A stretch of 64,000 bases of DNA, from positions 2,669,001 through 2,733,000 of the forward strand of contig CAUJGJ010000332.1 of NCBI GenBank assembly GCA_963170055.1. The letters are read 5' to 3'. Origin of the DNA: Halisarca cf. caerulea. Its lineage: Eukaryota > Porifera > Demospongiae > Chondrillida > Halisarcidae. Under the pieces are notes generated by a model. That model worked only from the letters and a program-made list of their open reading frames with translations, did not search any database and was not told the DNA's origin. The position numbers and the translations under genes are program-made. Positions 44,315 through 53,580 of the stretch are shown one piece after another. Numbering within the stretch: the first letter of the stretch is position 1; every line of letters starts with the position of its first letter.

Positions 44315-44322
44315 TAAAATCA
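44090..44322 (+). repeat. (TA)n and AT-rich low-complexity tract
   Basis: Includes (TA)n at about 44092-44160 and 44276-44310 and (AAAAT)n at about 44230-44270. It marks the left border of duplicated segment A. Confidence 0.9.
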
Positions 44323-44391
44323 CAAAGTATAACAACCTAAAACTGAAGTGGTATTATAGTTCTGTATGCACACACTCAGTCTGATTCGTTG

Positions 44392-44454
44392 GCTGAATTA
44401 TTAGGTCACTAGTTCATGCATAATATATATGAACTAGTGACCTAATAATTCAGC
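44392..44454. repeat. Perfect 26-bp-arm hairpin
   Basis: GCTGAATTATTAGGTCACTA (26 nt in all) and its exact inverse flank an AT-rich loop of 11 nt. It lies at the left border of the A-specific 0.9-kb insertion. Confidence 0.95.
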
Positions 44455-44700
44455 TTCTAGCTATAGTATTATACTGCATGATGCTCTATGTACGTTCTGA
44501 GTAGGAAGCCCATCCAGTAGCTGTATATAGGCAATAATATTAATATTATGGAGGTCAGGGATCGATCAGTGGTAGAAGGCACTCCTTTTTCCCCACGTAC
44601 AGTAGACTATAGACTAGGCCTGGCCTACTGTACAGCTATATGACTGCACTTTATTATATAAGTCTTGTTGAAATTCCATCTTATAATGCCTAGGTAATAG

Positions 44701-44825
44701 TAGTCTGGCGTAGCTGACCCATTCCACGCTTGACCATGAGACTGACATCACCTGGCAAGCTTGAGGTGATGTCAGTCCTTGAAAATGGCCGAGCGTGGAA
44801 TGGGTTGGCTACACCAGCTAGACTA
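44701..44825. mobile_element. 125-bp foldback element with TAGTCTGG end
   Basis: The arms TAGTCTGGCGTAGCTGACCC... and ...GGGTTGGCTACACCAGCTAGACTA pair over most of their length around an AGCTT centre. The first bases TAGTCTGGC and a nearby GACCCA also occur in the terminal repeat of the helicase transposon at 9982. Flanks show an inexact 8-9-bp repeat (AGGTAATA / AGGCAATA). Confidence 0.6.
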
Positions 44826-45113
44826 TAAGGCAATAAAATGTTAGTAACACGTGTAGTAGAGAGAGATCCATTAATGTGTAATTGTATGACAGCTAGAGGC
44901 GCACTCCATGGCCTTCAGATGGGGTTCAAGCATAAAAGTGGCCTTGATTTATGGTAATGGGCCATGCATGGGACAATTATTATAGTTTTCACATGCTATG
45001 CATGTTGAACCCAAATAGATGATTCATATAACTCCAGCAATAAAGATGATGCATGTATTAACAGACATCCCAATGTGGTGACATCCATGCATGCAGATGA
45101 AGTAATGACATGA

Positions 45114-45170
45114 ATCATAGATACTTGACCCAACATAGTATATATACTGCATGGGTCAAGTATCTATGAT
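45114..45170. repeat. Perfect 19-bp-arm hairpin
   Basis: ATCATAGATACTTGACCCA and its exact inverse flank a 19-nt AT-rich loop. Present only in the A-specific insertion. Confidence 0.95.
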
Positions 45171-45289
45171 TAAACTATATACACACTGAACACACAGAAA
45201 TACAAGGCTGCATTATAATACCTGCAATTCTATAATTATATAACTGAGCAACTTTGGGTGGGGGGGGAGGGGGGGCATGCAAGGCCCCT

Positions 45290-45560
45290 CCAATATTATG
45301 GTGGGGGTGGGCTGGACTGCATACAGTGCATGTGCAAATTCCTATACATCCTACATTAATAATAATTATTATTGTAGCGGAATTTATAGGTATATGCACA
45401 CTGTTCCATGCAACCCACCTCAGTCAAGCTCTATGCCTGTCTAGCCCTATATATGCAGGTCTATCCATACGTATGACCGTCCAGCCCTGTGCAGCAACAA
45501 CCCTACCATTGTTCCAATGCATATTGTGACAATTGACAAATTTTGGCCCTATATCTTTTT
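45290..45560. mobile_element. Dispersed MITE related to 21205-21562 (left segment copy)
   Basis: GGTGGGCTGGACTGCATACA opens it; then come a (TAA/ATT)n palindromic centre, TATGCACACTGTTCCATGCA and an inverse of the GCTAGACNGGCATAG minisatellite. The duplicate at 53660-53930 is very similar. Confidence 0.6.
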
Positions 45561-46875
45561 CATTATTAATCAGTGCGAGTGATAATTAGTTACTATATAC
45601 AGGACGTATGCATAGTGTATGCATGTGTTTCAAGCATGCCCTTGATTCAGCATCCTTTCATCCTCATATGGAGAGTTTTAGATATCAGGGCTTATACATG
45701 CAGTGAACCCTTACTGTGAGTGTGGACATGTGGTGTACATGCCTTACATGCAGAACTTTTCATTCCAATCGTCTATTACAGACTCCCAGATTACCCACGT
45801 TTGTCCGCTACTTTGGAATTTTCCCAATTCCTTGAGAACATCAATCAGGTCTACCACATACGTACTATAGAATCTGGTGCTATTGTCTGTGTCAAGCTAT
45901 AGGTCGTCCATCTTATGATGCCAGGATCACATTATAATATTAAAGATGCTTTGCTTCATGGAATCTGGTGATAGTATTGTAAGGAATTGTGCAGTCATTG
46001 TTTTCAACATAGTGACTGTTCTGACCTACAGACAGGATCCCTTCGGACCCCAATAGAGGAGTTTGAATGCCTAGTTGTATAATATTATTTTGTATAGCTA
46101 TAGACATGCACCATGTGTGCATTGCATGCACATAGTTGGCAGTCTGCAAGCACAATGTACTGACTGCAGCCCTGCATGCATGCATGTAGTCACTAATACA
46201 TATTGTAGGCCTGTGTTGTCATTTGTTTTCACATCGTCTCTCTACTTCGTATATATTAAATGTAGACACCCTCTCTAAAGCTGGATTAACAAATAATGAA
46301 GAGAAAATATATAATATATACAAACTACAACTCAATTAATCCAAACTGTATTATGTCATAGTCTTCATAATATATATAGGGTGCATGCATACGTTTCTAT
46401 AGGCTATATATATATATATACAACTGTACTGTACAGCCTACATACATACGAACATATGTGCATGCTCATAAAAAATATAGGATCATGACTAGGTACAGAC
46501 ACATGCACATGCAATGCTGCGCACCCTCTGAGCTCATGTATAAGCCATGCATAGACTGCAAAATACTACTGTCTAAGTCCATTACTATGCATACATATTA
46601 TTAATACTGTGAAAGGTGTGCATTTGCAGCACATACGTATACATAACCACATTACACCATTGGCAATCAGCTGCAGCTGTGGTGTAATATATAGCCCTGC
46701 ATGCATGAGGATCGATGAAAAGAGTTTTGGCAATCCTGGAAATGATGCTATGAATCATCTTCAAGTTGGTACGCAAGTACAGAAACAGGGACTACTACTT
46801 TTGCCCTCAAAGGACTAACCATGCAGTGCCACCAGTACGGATTTTAAGCTGTATAAATTTGCCTTTGTACTTTAT

Positions 46876-47036
46876 CAGGGGTCTGCGCGAACGCAGTCCC
46901 CCACTACCAAAAATTACACACCCGAGTTCCCCACGATAGGAGAATCGCAGGCTTCAACCATCCAAAGTGCAATGGAATAGCCTCCACCTGGGCCACCTGC
47001 CTTGTTGATCACAAGTGACCTGTGCCAGGTAAGTTA
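46876..47036 (-). ncRNA. U1 spliceosomal snRNA, copy 1
   Basis: The minus strand reads TAACTTACCTGGCACAGG at the 5' end (ACUUACCUG pairs with 5' splice sites), then stem-loop I with GATCAACAAGG, stem-loop II with ATTGCACTTTGGAT (U1A-binding loop, normally AUUGCACUCC), stem-loop III, an Sm site GTAATTTTTGG, and the highly conserved final hairpin GGGGGACTGCGTTCGCGC ending CCCCTG. Length ~161 nt against 164 in human. It differs from copy 2 at about four positions. The first two bases (UA instead of AU) are unusual or the start is shifted. The upstream ~70 bp are nearly identical in both copies and should contain the snRNA promoter element. Confidence 0.92.
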
Positions 47037-48485
47037 ACCTTAGGTTGTTGGAAGGTGAGACATCAGATAAACATGAATATAACACTTGTGGTTCCATGTA
47101 CAGTAGTATATAGGCCTGCCTACCTATGTCCTACTGTCTATAGAGACTATCGTGTAGGATGGAATACTAATATATAGTACAGTTCTCAACATCAACCAAA
47201 TGGTGCAATAATTCCAGACATATATGGCACACATCAATCAAGTATTGTACGTACCTTGAGATCTATATATATAGCCATGCATGACTGACCTACTTATTCA
47301 GTATACACATGTATGCAACAGTGTAGTGGCTTATATAGGAAGTTGTGCTTCCTCCAACATGCATGCATGCCAATGAGCATTTGTGCATACTTTATATATA
47401 TGCATTAAGTTTAATTGCACTCAATGTACTTCAATCTATAAAAATGCATGTGCATAATAGTAACATTTGTACTAAAAAATGAAGGAAATCTGTATATACC
47501 CTCAACTTAGGATCTGGATACAATGTACTGTATGCCCCTGGCTGGCAACTATTCTTAAAATATATATAAGTTACAAGCTGCATGTACTGTATGTGTGCAT
47601 GTTACAATGACATCATGGTTCCAACTCACTTCTCCCTATATATAAAGGTATAGTAATTAGTACTGTAGTCACTGTGATATGGACTATAGCTGTATACTAT
47701 AATAATGCAGCAGCTATAGGGGGTGTAGTGTACATGCATGTACATATGCCCTTATTATTTCAGCATCAATCCTTTCAGCCTCATGCAGGGTACATAATAA
47801 TTATAATGTGTTTTGTGGTACATTGCAGTGAACCTGTATTATATACCTTGAGCGTGGCCACCTGGTGCAGATCTACGTAATTCTGGACCGTAGTTATGAT
47901 TTATAGCTATATCAACATGCACAGGTAACCATGGATCAATCCTGTATTGCATTTTTGCATGTATATAGTACTATATCAAGCATGCACGAAAGTTAGCTAT
48001 ACATGACACATTGTGTGAATGTATATAGTAACTATAATACTATATACTGTATATATTTGTGGTATTTGAACATTATTACAAGGCACCCATGAATATACGC
48101 CCACAAAAGTTCAAATTGAGCTCTTGTACTTGCAATGGCAAATATGCAAGTATTTTAGCACGAAATATGCTAATAGCCAATTAGCCAAGATCTGCAATTT
48201 AAAGTTTCAACCAGCATGGGAAGACTATTACACTGTATATGGTAGTTCATATTATGCCTCTGCTGCATGCCATGCAATAGTGTTCACATCATCCGTGTAC
48301 TACGTACACTGTACTCAGTAGTAAAGGTAGACACCCTATCTAAAGCTGGATTAAACCAAGCTTATAACAAATTTAAAAGGTGTGCATTTGCAGCACATGA
48401 CCGCATACATTCAAGGTACAGATTCATGAACATGCAGTGTGCAATGTACTGTGATCATAAAATAACCATGCAATCAGCTATTTAA

Positions 48486-48512
48486 TATAATATATATATA
48501 TATATATATATT
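48486..48512 (+). repeat. (TA)n tract at the junction of segment A and RT fragment 1
   Basis: A short TA run separates the last bases of segment A from the first RT codons with no other spacer. Confidence 0.95.
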
Positions 48513-50459
48513 GGATTAAACAAGAAGGATGGTAGCATCAGGCCCATTGCCATTGGTTGTACTCTCCGTCGCCTTGTTGGGAAATGTGCCTGTGCATTCC
48601 TTTCCGAAGACATGAGCTCCTTTCTCTCCCCTTTGCAAGTAGGCTTTGGTACCTCTATGGGAGCCGAGGCAGCTGTTCATGCTGGACGAGCTTATTTATC
48701 TAAGTTGGAGGAAGGTCAACTGCTGTTAAAGTTGGATTTTTGCAACGCCTTCAACTGCATTCGCCGCGACAAAATGCTCCTTGCCACCTTGGATAAGGCA
48801 CCTCGGCTCTTTCCCCTGGCTTTTTCTGCTTACCGAGATCCCTCTCTTTTGTTCTTTGGGAGCCACACCATTAACTCATCAGAAGGAGTACAGCAGGGCG
48901 ACCCTCTCGGCCCTTTACTCTTCTGCTTGACAATCCATGATCTAATCGTCAACCTTAAGTCAGAGTTCAAGGTATTTTATCTTGATGATGGCACTTTAGG
49001 TGGCTCAGTGGAGGAGGTAAAATCCGACTTCCTTTATTTGGAAAGAACAGCCAGGGATTTGAATCTCTTCCTCAACCACAGCAAAAGTGAAATCATTTGC
49101 GTAGATGAGACTACCAAGCAGGAGATGCTGTCAATGTCACCTAATCTCCACCCGACAGATCCCTCCCTTGCCACCCTTCTCGGATCTCCTATAGGGGGAC
49201 TAGAGGCATTGAATGAGGCCTGGGAGTCAAAGATCAACCACCTTAGAAACCTGGGGGATATGTTGAAGCTTTTGCAGGCACATGATGCCATCTGCCTTTT
49301 GCGCAATGCTCTATCAATGCCAAAAGTGCTCTATGTTCTTCGTACAGCCCCCAGTTTTCTCTCTCCTTTACTCGCATCTTTTGACTCTGTCCAGAAGTCT
49401 CTACTGGAGTCTATTTGTAACATTCAGCTATCTGAGCATGGGTGGCTTCAAGCCTCCCTCCCCATCAACTCGGGGGGCTTGGGAATTAGAGGTGCTGTTC
49501 TGCTGGCACCCTCTGCCTTTCTGGCTTCTGCTGCGGGCAGTGCCTCTCTTTCTCAGGCCATTCTTCCATCTCATTTTGCCCCTGTGTGGCCATCCCCCTC
49601 CTCGGAAGCTGCAATTGTTCAATGGAAGAGCCTTACAATCAATGCTGTAGATCCACCCTCAGGAGGATCAGTCTCCAAACAGAAAGCCTGGGACACTCCT
49701 ATTGTTGATGGCCAATTCTCCTCACTTCTTGCTATTAACTCTGACAGCCCTGCTGCCTTGGCCCGCCTCCATGCGTCCTGTCAAAAGGAGTCTGGAGCTT
49801 GGCTAACAGCACCTCCTGTGTCTGCCCTTGGCCTGAAGATGGCTAATGAATCTATCCGCATTGCAGTTGGCCTGCGTTTGGGGGCTCCCCTGTGTGCTCC
49901 TCACAGCTGCTCTCTTTGCGGAAAGCCTGTAGATGTCCTGGGGACCCATGGTCTAAGCTGTCGCCAAAGCAAGGGCAGAATTCCACGACACAATGGGTTG
50001 AACACTATCATCAAGCAAGCCCTGGCTTCAGCTCATATCCCCTCCATCCTCGAACCACAGGGCCTTGTCCGTTCCGACAACAAACGACCCGATGGCCTTA
50101 CCATAATTCCTTGGGCAAATGGCCATCCCTTGGTGTGGGATGTTACAGTTTGGGACTCATTTGCACCCAGCTACATTGCTCTGTCAGCCTCTGCTGCAGG
50201 TCTGGTGGCTGAGCGTGCTGCCAGGAGGAAGCGGGAGGTTTACAAGGAGTTATCCGTAAACCACACCTTCACTCCAGTAGCCTTCGAGTCTACAGGTGTG
50301 TTTGGGAAGGATGCCCTTACACTAATTAAAGATATTGCTCACCGTTCCAGATTGATTACTCATGACCAATTGTCTTACCTGAAACTTTGTCAACGATTAA
50401 GTATCTGTATCCAAAACTTTAATTGTGCTTCAATTCTTGGTTGCTCACATGTACAATGA
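48513..50459 (+). CDS. Non-LTR-type reverse transcriptase with C-terminal zinc/PD-(D/E)XK-like region, 5'-truncated
   Basis: The open frame runs from the TA tract (GLNKKDGSIRPIAIG, an RT N-terminal motif) to a stop at 50459, about 648 codons; the first ATG is at 48612. RT motifs: A KLDFCNAFN, B EGVQQGDPLGPLLFCL, C FYLDDGTLGG. Near the C-terminus are a zinc-like CSLCGKPVDVLGTHGLSC and RPDGLTIIPWANGHPLVWDV, which resembles the PD-x12-15-D signature of restriction-like endonucleases in R2-type retrotransposons, then HTFTPVAFESTGVF. The frame is uninterrupted, so the copy is fairly recent or selected, but the N-terminal part is missing. A poly-A tail follows. Family name (R2/CRE/Dualen-like) is uncertain. 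Confidence 0.75.
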   Translation, partial: GLNKKDGSIRPIAIGCTLRRLVGKCACAFLSEDMSSFLSPLQVGFGTSMGAEAAVHAGRAYLSKLEEGQLLLKLDFCNAFNCIRRDKMLLATLDKAPRLFPLAFSAYRDPSLLFFGSHTINSSEGVQQGDPLGPLLFCLTIHDLIVNLKSEFKVFYLDDGTLGGSVEEVKSDFLYLERTARDLNLFLNHSKSEIICVDETTKQEMLSMSPNLHPTDPSLATLLGSPIGGLEALNEAWESKINHLRNLGDMLKLLQAHDAICLLRNALSMPKVLYVLRTAPSFLSPLLASFDSVQKSLLESICNIQLSEHGWLQASLPINSGGLGIRGAVLLAPSAFLASAAGSASLSQAILPSHFAPVWPSPSSEAAIVQWKSLTINAVDPPSGGSVSKQKAWDTPIVDGQFSSLLAINSDSPAALARLHASCQKESGAWLTAPPVSALGLKMANESIRIAVGLRLGAPLCAPHSCSLCGKPVDVLGTHGLSCRQSKGRIPRHNGLNTIIKQALASAHIPSILEPQGLVRSDNKRPDGLTIIPWANGHPLVWDVTVWDSFAPSYIALSASAAGLVAERAARRKREVYKELSVNHTFTPVAFESTGVFGKDALTLIKDIAHRSRLITHDQLSYLKLCQRLSICIQNFNCASILGCSHVQ

Positions 50460-50549
50460 TCTTTCTTTAAGTTTTTTTTTGTCTGGTTGCCTGTTCTTTT
50501 GTTTTCTGTTTTCTTTTGCTTTTACCATGTATATTTAATCATTAGAAGG

Positions 50550-50652
<103 letters not shown>

Positions 50653-50704
50653 GGCAGTCTATATTATATATTGTTATTATATATTGTTTATATATATATA
50701 TATA

Positions 50705-52372
50705 ATGGCAGTCTTGAAAAATACCCCTGGAATCTATCCCTTTGTACACTCTGTCTACAGCCAATCCACCAATCTGTATTTTGGACATTGTGTCATTCCA
50801 TCTTCAGAGGGGGTGCGACAGGGTGACCCACTTGGGCCACTTCTGTTCTGCCTATCAATCCATGATATGATCTCATGCCTCACTTCCATGTTTAAGGCCT
50901 TCTATCTAGATGATGGAACCTTGGGCGGTCCAGTGGAAGATGTATTGAGAGATTTGAGATTCCTGATTGAGGCTTCGAAAGACCTGGGTCTAAATCTCAA
51001 TACACGGAAAAGTGAAATCATCAGTGACGATGAAAGTGCGGTATCAACCATGATATCTGCTTTTCCATCTTTAACTGTTGTTAGTTCACATAACGCGATG
51101 CTGCTGGGATCCCCCATTGGAGGTGATGTATCAGTCAACTCAGCCATTGGGTCAAAGATACACTCTTTACAAACTTTAGGAGACAGATTGAAGCTCCTAC
51201 ATGCACATGATGCCCTGACTCTGTTATGGAACGCCTTCACCATGCCCAAGATCTTATACATCCTGAGGACAGCACCTTGTTTCCGGTCTACTTTGCTGGA
51301 AGACTTTGACAGCATCCAGAGAAGTCTCTTGGAGGGTATTTGTAACATACAATTGAATGATGATTCCTGGATGCAGGCAGCATTGCCCATCAATGCAGGA
51401 GGTCTTGGAATTCGTAGTGCAGCCAAGCTAGCACCGTCTGCTTACTTAGCCTCAGCTGCTGGTTGTGCTACAATCCTACAGACTCTTCTACCTGATGTGA
51501 TCTATTCCTCGATGCACTCACTACAACATGAAGCCATAACTATTTGGCAGAAGCTATCCACAGAACCACCACCTACCGAGGACAATGCTGCAAAACAAAG
51601 GTGCTGGGACTTTCCAGTGATAGAAGCAACTTTCAACAACCTCCTTCTCAGAAGTGAACAAAAGTCAAGAGCCAGACTGTTAGCTTGCAAACAGAAGGAG
51701 TCAGGGGCATGGTTGACGGCCCCCCCTATCTCAGCAGTCGGCTTAAGACTCGATGATGAGACGATTCGCGTCGCAGTTGGCCTACGTCTTGGTACCCCAT
51801 TGTGTGTTCCTCACCCCTGTCAGCACTGCGGTGAGCAAGTGGATCAGTCAGCCACACATGGACTCAGTTGTGTACGAAGTCAGGGACGTAACTCACGGCA
51901 TGCGGAACTCAACCAGTTTATCCACAGAACCCTCGCATCTATCAAAGTCCCTAGCACATTGGAGCCTCAAGGTTTATCCCATAGAGATCGCCGCAGACCT
52001 GATGGCATGAGCCTTATCCCTTGGTCACACGGGAGGGCTTTGATCTGGGATGTAACGGTGCATGATACTCTAGCCCCGTCATATCTTCATCTCAGCTCAT
52101 CTCGTGCAGGGTCAGTGGCTGATAATGCCTCTGGACAGAAGAGACGTCTGTATAGTGACCTGACACCCACTCACCATTTGATTCCATTAGCATTTGAGAC
52201 GATGGGAACATTCTCCAGTGATAGTATGCTTTTCTTAAAGGATGTGACCAGAAGAATCCGATTAATCAACAATGACTCATCAGTTTATTTGTTGTTGTGT
52301 CAGAAAATCAGTGTGATTATTCAAAGATACAATTGTGTATGTGTACTGGGTAATTGTAAACTAGATGTTTAG
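50705..52372 (+). CDS. Reverse transcriptase fragment 2, truncated just upstream of RT motif B
   Basis: Homology to fragment 1 begins at AVLKNTPGIYPF, directly after a TA tract, so motif A is lost. It then keeps SSEGVRQGDPLGPLLFCLSI, YLDDGTLGGPVED, the zinc-like CQHCGEQVDQSATHGLSC, RPDGMSLIPWSHGRALIWDV and a complete C-terminus (VLGNCKLDV, stop). The frame is open for ~555 codons but not catalytic without motif A. The apparent start in the TA repeat (MAVYIIYCYY) is an artefact. Divergence from fragment 1 is too great for a recent tandem duplication; it is another subfamily. Confidence 0.7.
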   Translation: MAVLKNTPGIYPFVHSVYSQSTNLYFGHCVIPSSEGVRQGDPLGPLLFCLSIHDMISCLTSMFKAFYLDDGTLGGPVEDVLRDLRFLIEASKDLGLNLNTRKSEIISDDESAVSTMISAFPSLTVVSSHNAMLLGSPIGGDVSVNSAIGSKIHSLQTLGDRLKLLHAHDALTLLWNAFTMPKILYILRTAPCFRSTLLEDFDSIQRSLLEGICNIQLNDDSWMQAALPINAGGLGIRSAAKLAPSAYLASAAGCATILQTLLPDVIYSSMHSLQHEAITIWQKLSTEPPPTEDNAAKQRCWDFPVIEATFNNLLLRSEQKSRARLLACKQKESGAWLTAPPISAVGLRLDDETIRVAVGLRLGTPLCVPHPCQHCGEQVDQSATHGLSCVRSQGRNSRHAELNQFIHRTLASIKVPSTLEPQGLSHRDRRRPDGMSLIPWSHGRALIWDVTVHDTLAPSYLHLSSSRAGSVADNASGQKRRLYSDLTPTHHLIPLAFETMGTFSSDSMLFLKDVTRRIRLINNDSSVYLLLCQKISVIIQRYNCVCVLGNCKLDV

Positions 52373-52422
52373 GTCACATGTATGTAGATTTGTACATGTG
52401 GTTTTGTTGAATAATTTAAAAT

Positions 52423-52425
<3 letters not shown>

Positions 52426-52491
<66 letters not shown>
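52426..52491 (+). repeat. (TA)n tract between RT fragments 2 and 3
   Basis: About 33 TA units. The preceding AATTTAAAATTAAA may be the short tail of fragment 2. Confidence 0.95.
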
Positions 52492-52493
<2 letters not shown>

Positions 52494-53410
52494 CAAAGAT
52501 ATATGATTAGTGAGAAAGTTCAGTTCCTGAGGGTCATGGGAGAGAGGCTATACAACACTTCCAGAGGCATGACGCACTGCTTCTGCTGAGAAATGCATTG
52601 GCCATACCTAAGGTATTGCACCTGTTGCGAACAGCATCTTGTTTCTCCTCACCAGGCCTTCGGGAATTTGATCAACTTCTGCGTTCTACCCTGTCATCAG
52701 TGCTATATAAATGTGGACCTATCATCTGATGAGGCTTGGCTGCAGGCGACTCTACCTGTAAGCCATGGTGGTATTGGAGTACATTCGACAACTATGCTTG
52801 CAACTTCAGCTTACTTAGCAACCGCTGCTAGTTGTCGAGCCCTTGTGCTTCGGTTAGTGCCTTCGTTTGACACTCCGCCCTCCATCCATCAGGCTTCACA
52901 GCGATGGACCAACTCCTATGAGGAGCTGGAGTTCCCAAAAGAAGGTGAGAGATCAAAACAGAAGGCATTGGACAGACCCACAATTGAAGGATGTTTTAGG
53001 AGCCTCCTTTCCTCTGCACAAGATGACAGAAGCCGTGCCAGACTTCTAGCAGCCACTTGCAAGGAATCCGGGCTGTGGCTACAGGCACCCCCCATCTCTT
53101 CACTTGGCCTCAGAATGGATGATGATGTCATTCGTACTTGGGGTACCACTTTGTATCCCTCATCTCTGCCAGCATTGTGGAAGTCAGGTTGACAAGCTCG
53201 CAACTCATGGTTTGAGTTGCAGAAAGAGCCAAGGACGCCAGCCTCGTCATGCAGCTCTCAATGAGCTCCTGTATCGTTCGCTTGTTGCGGCAGGTGTACC
53301 TGCAAGATTGAAACCCAGAGGAATATGCCGCAGTGGGGAAGATCGTCCTGATGGGATGTCATTGATTCCCTGGGCAGCAGGCAAGCCCCTGGCCTGGGAT
53401 GACACCTGGC
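52492..53410 (+). pseudogene. Reverse transcriptase fragment 3, truncated at both ends and frameshifted
   Basis: Pieces in shifting frames correspond to the post-RT part of fragments 1 and 2: HDALLLRNALAIPKVLHLLR, AWLQATLPVSHGGIGVHSTT, ARLLAATCKESGLWLQAPPI, then, in another frame, ATHGLSCRKSQGRQPRH and RPDGMSLIPWAAGKPLAWDD. The sequence stops inside the endonuclease-like motif, exactly where a TA tract starts (53411). Loss of the 3' end is not expected from normal 5'-truncated insertion. Confidence 0.75.
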
Positions 53411-53411
53411 A

Positions 53412-53443
<32 letters not shown>

Positions 53444-53580
53444 TTATTTATTTATTTATTTTTTTTTTTATTAAATTGAATAAATATAATACACACAAAC
53501 AAACACCACAAAGGGGACAATTAGTTAGTGAGCATATATATATATACATATATATATATTTTGGAAATAGAACAAAATAT
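53411..53580 (+). repeat. (TA)n / (TTTA)n tract joining RT fragment 3 to segment A'
   Basis: (TA)n, then (ATTT)n and poly-T, and further short TA runs (53535-53560) just before segment A'. Confidence 0.9.

Larger units (their letters stand above)
44323..48490 (+). repeat. Duplicated segment A (left copy)
   Basis: From CACAAAGTA..ACCTAAA to CAATCAGCTATTTAATAT this matches 53581-56232 in order and orientation. Differences are mainly two large indels: 44390-45276 (about 0.9 kb, present only here) and about 47292-47930 (0.64 kb, present only here). Both copies hold a U1 snRNA gene and the 21205-type MITE. Both outer borders are (TA)n tracts. Confidence 0.9.

Noticed and set aside
46618..46640. 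TTGCAGCACATAC text resembling the start of U6 snRNA
   Set aside because: Only about ten bases match; the rest of U6 (ACAGAGA box, internal stem-loop) is absent.
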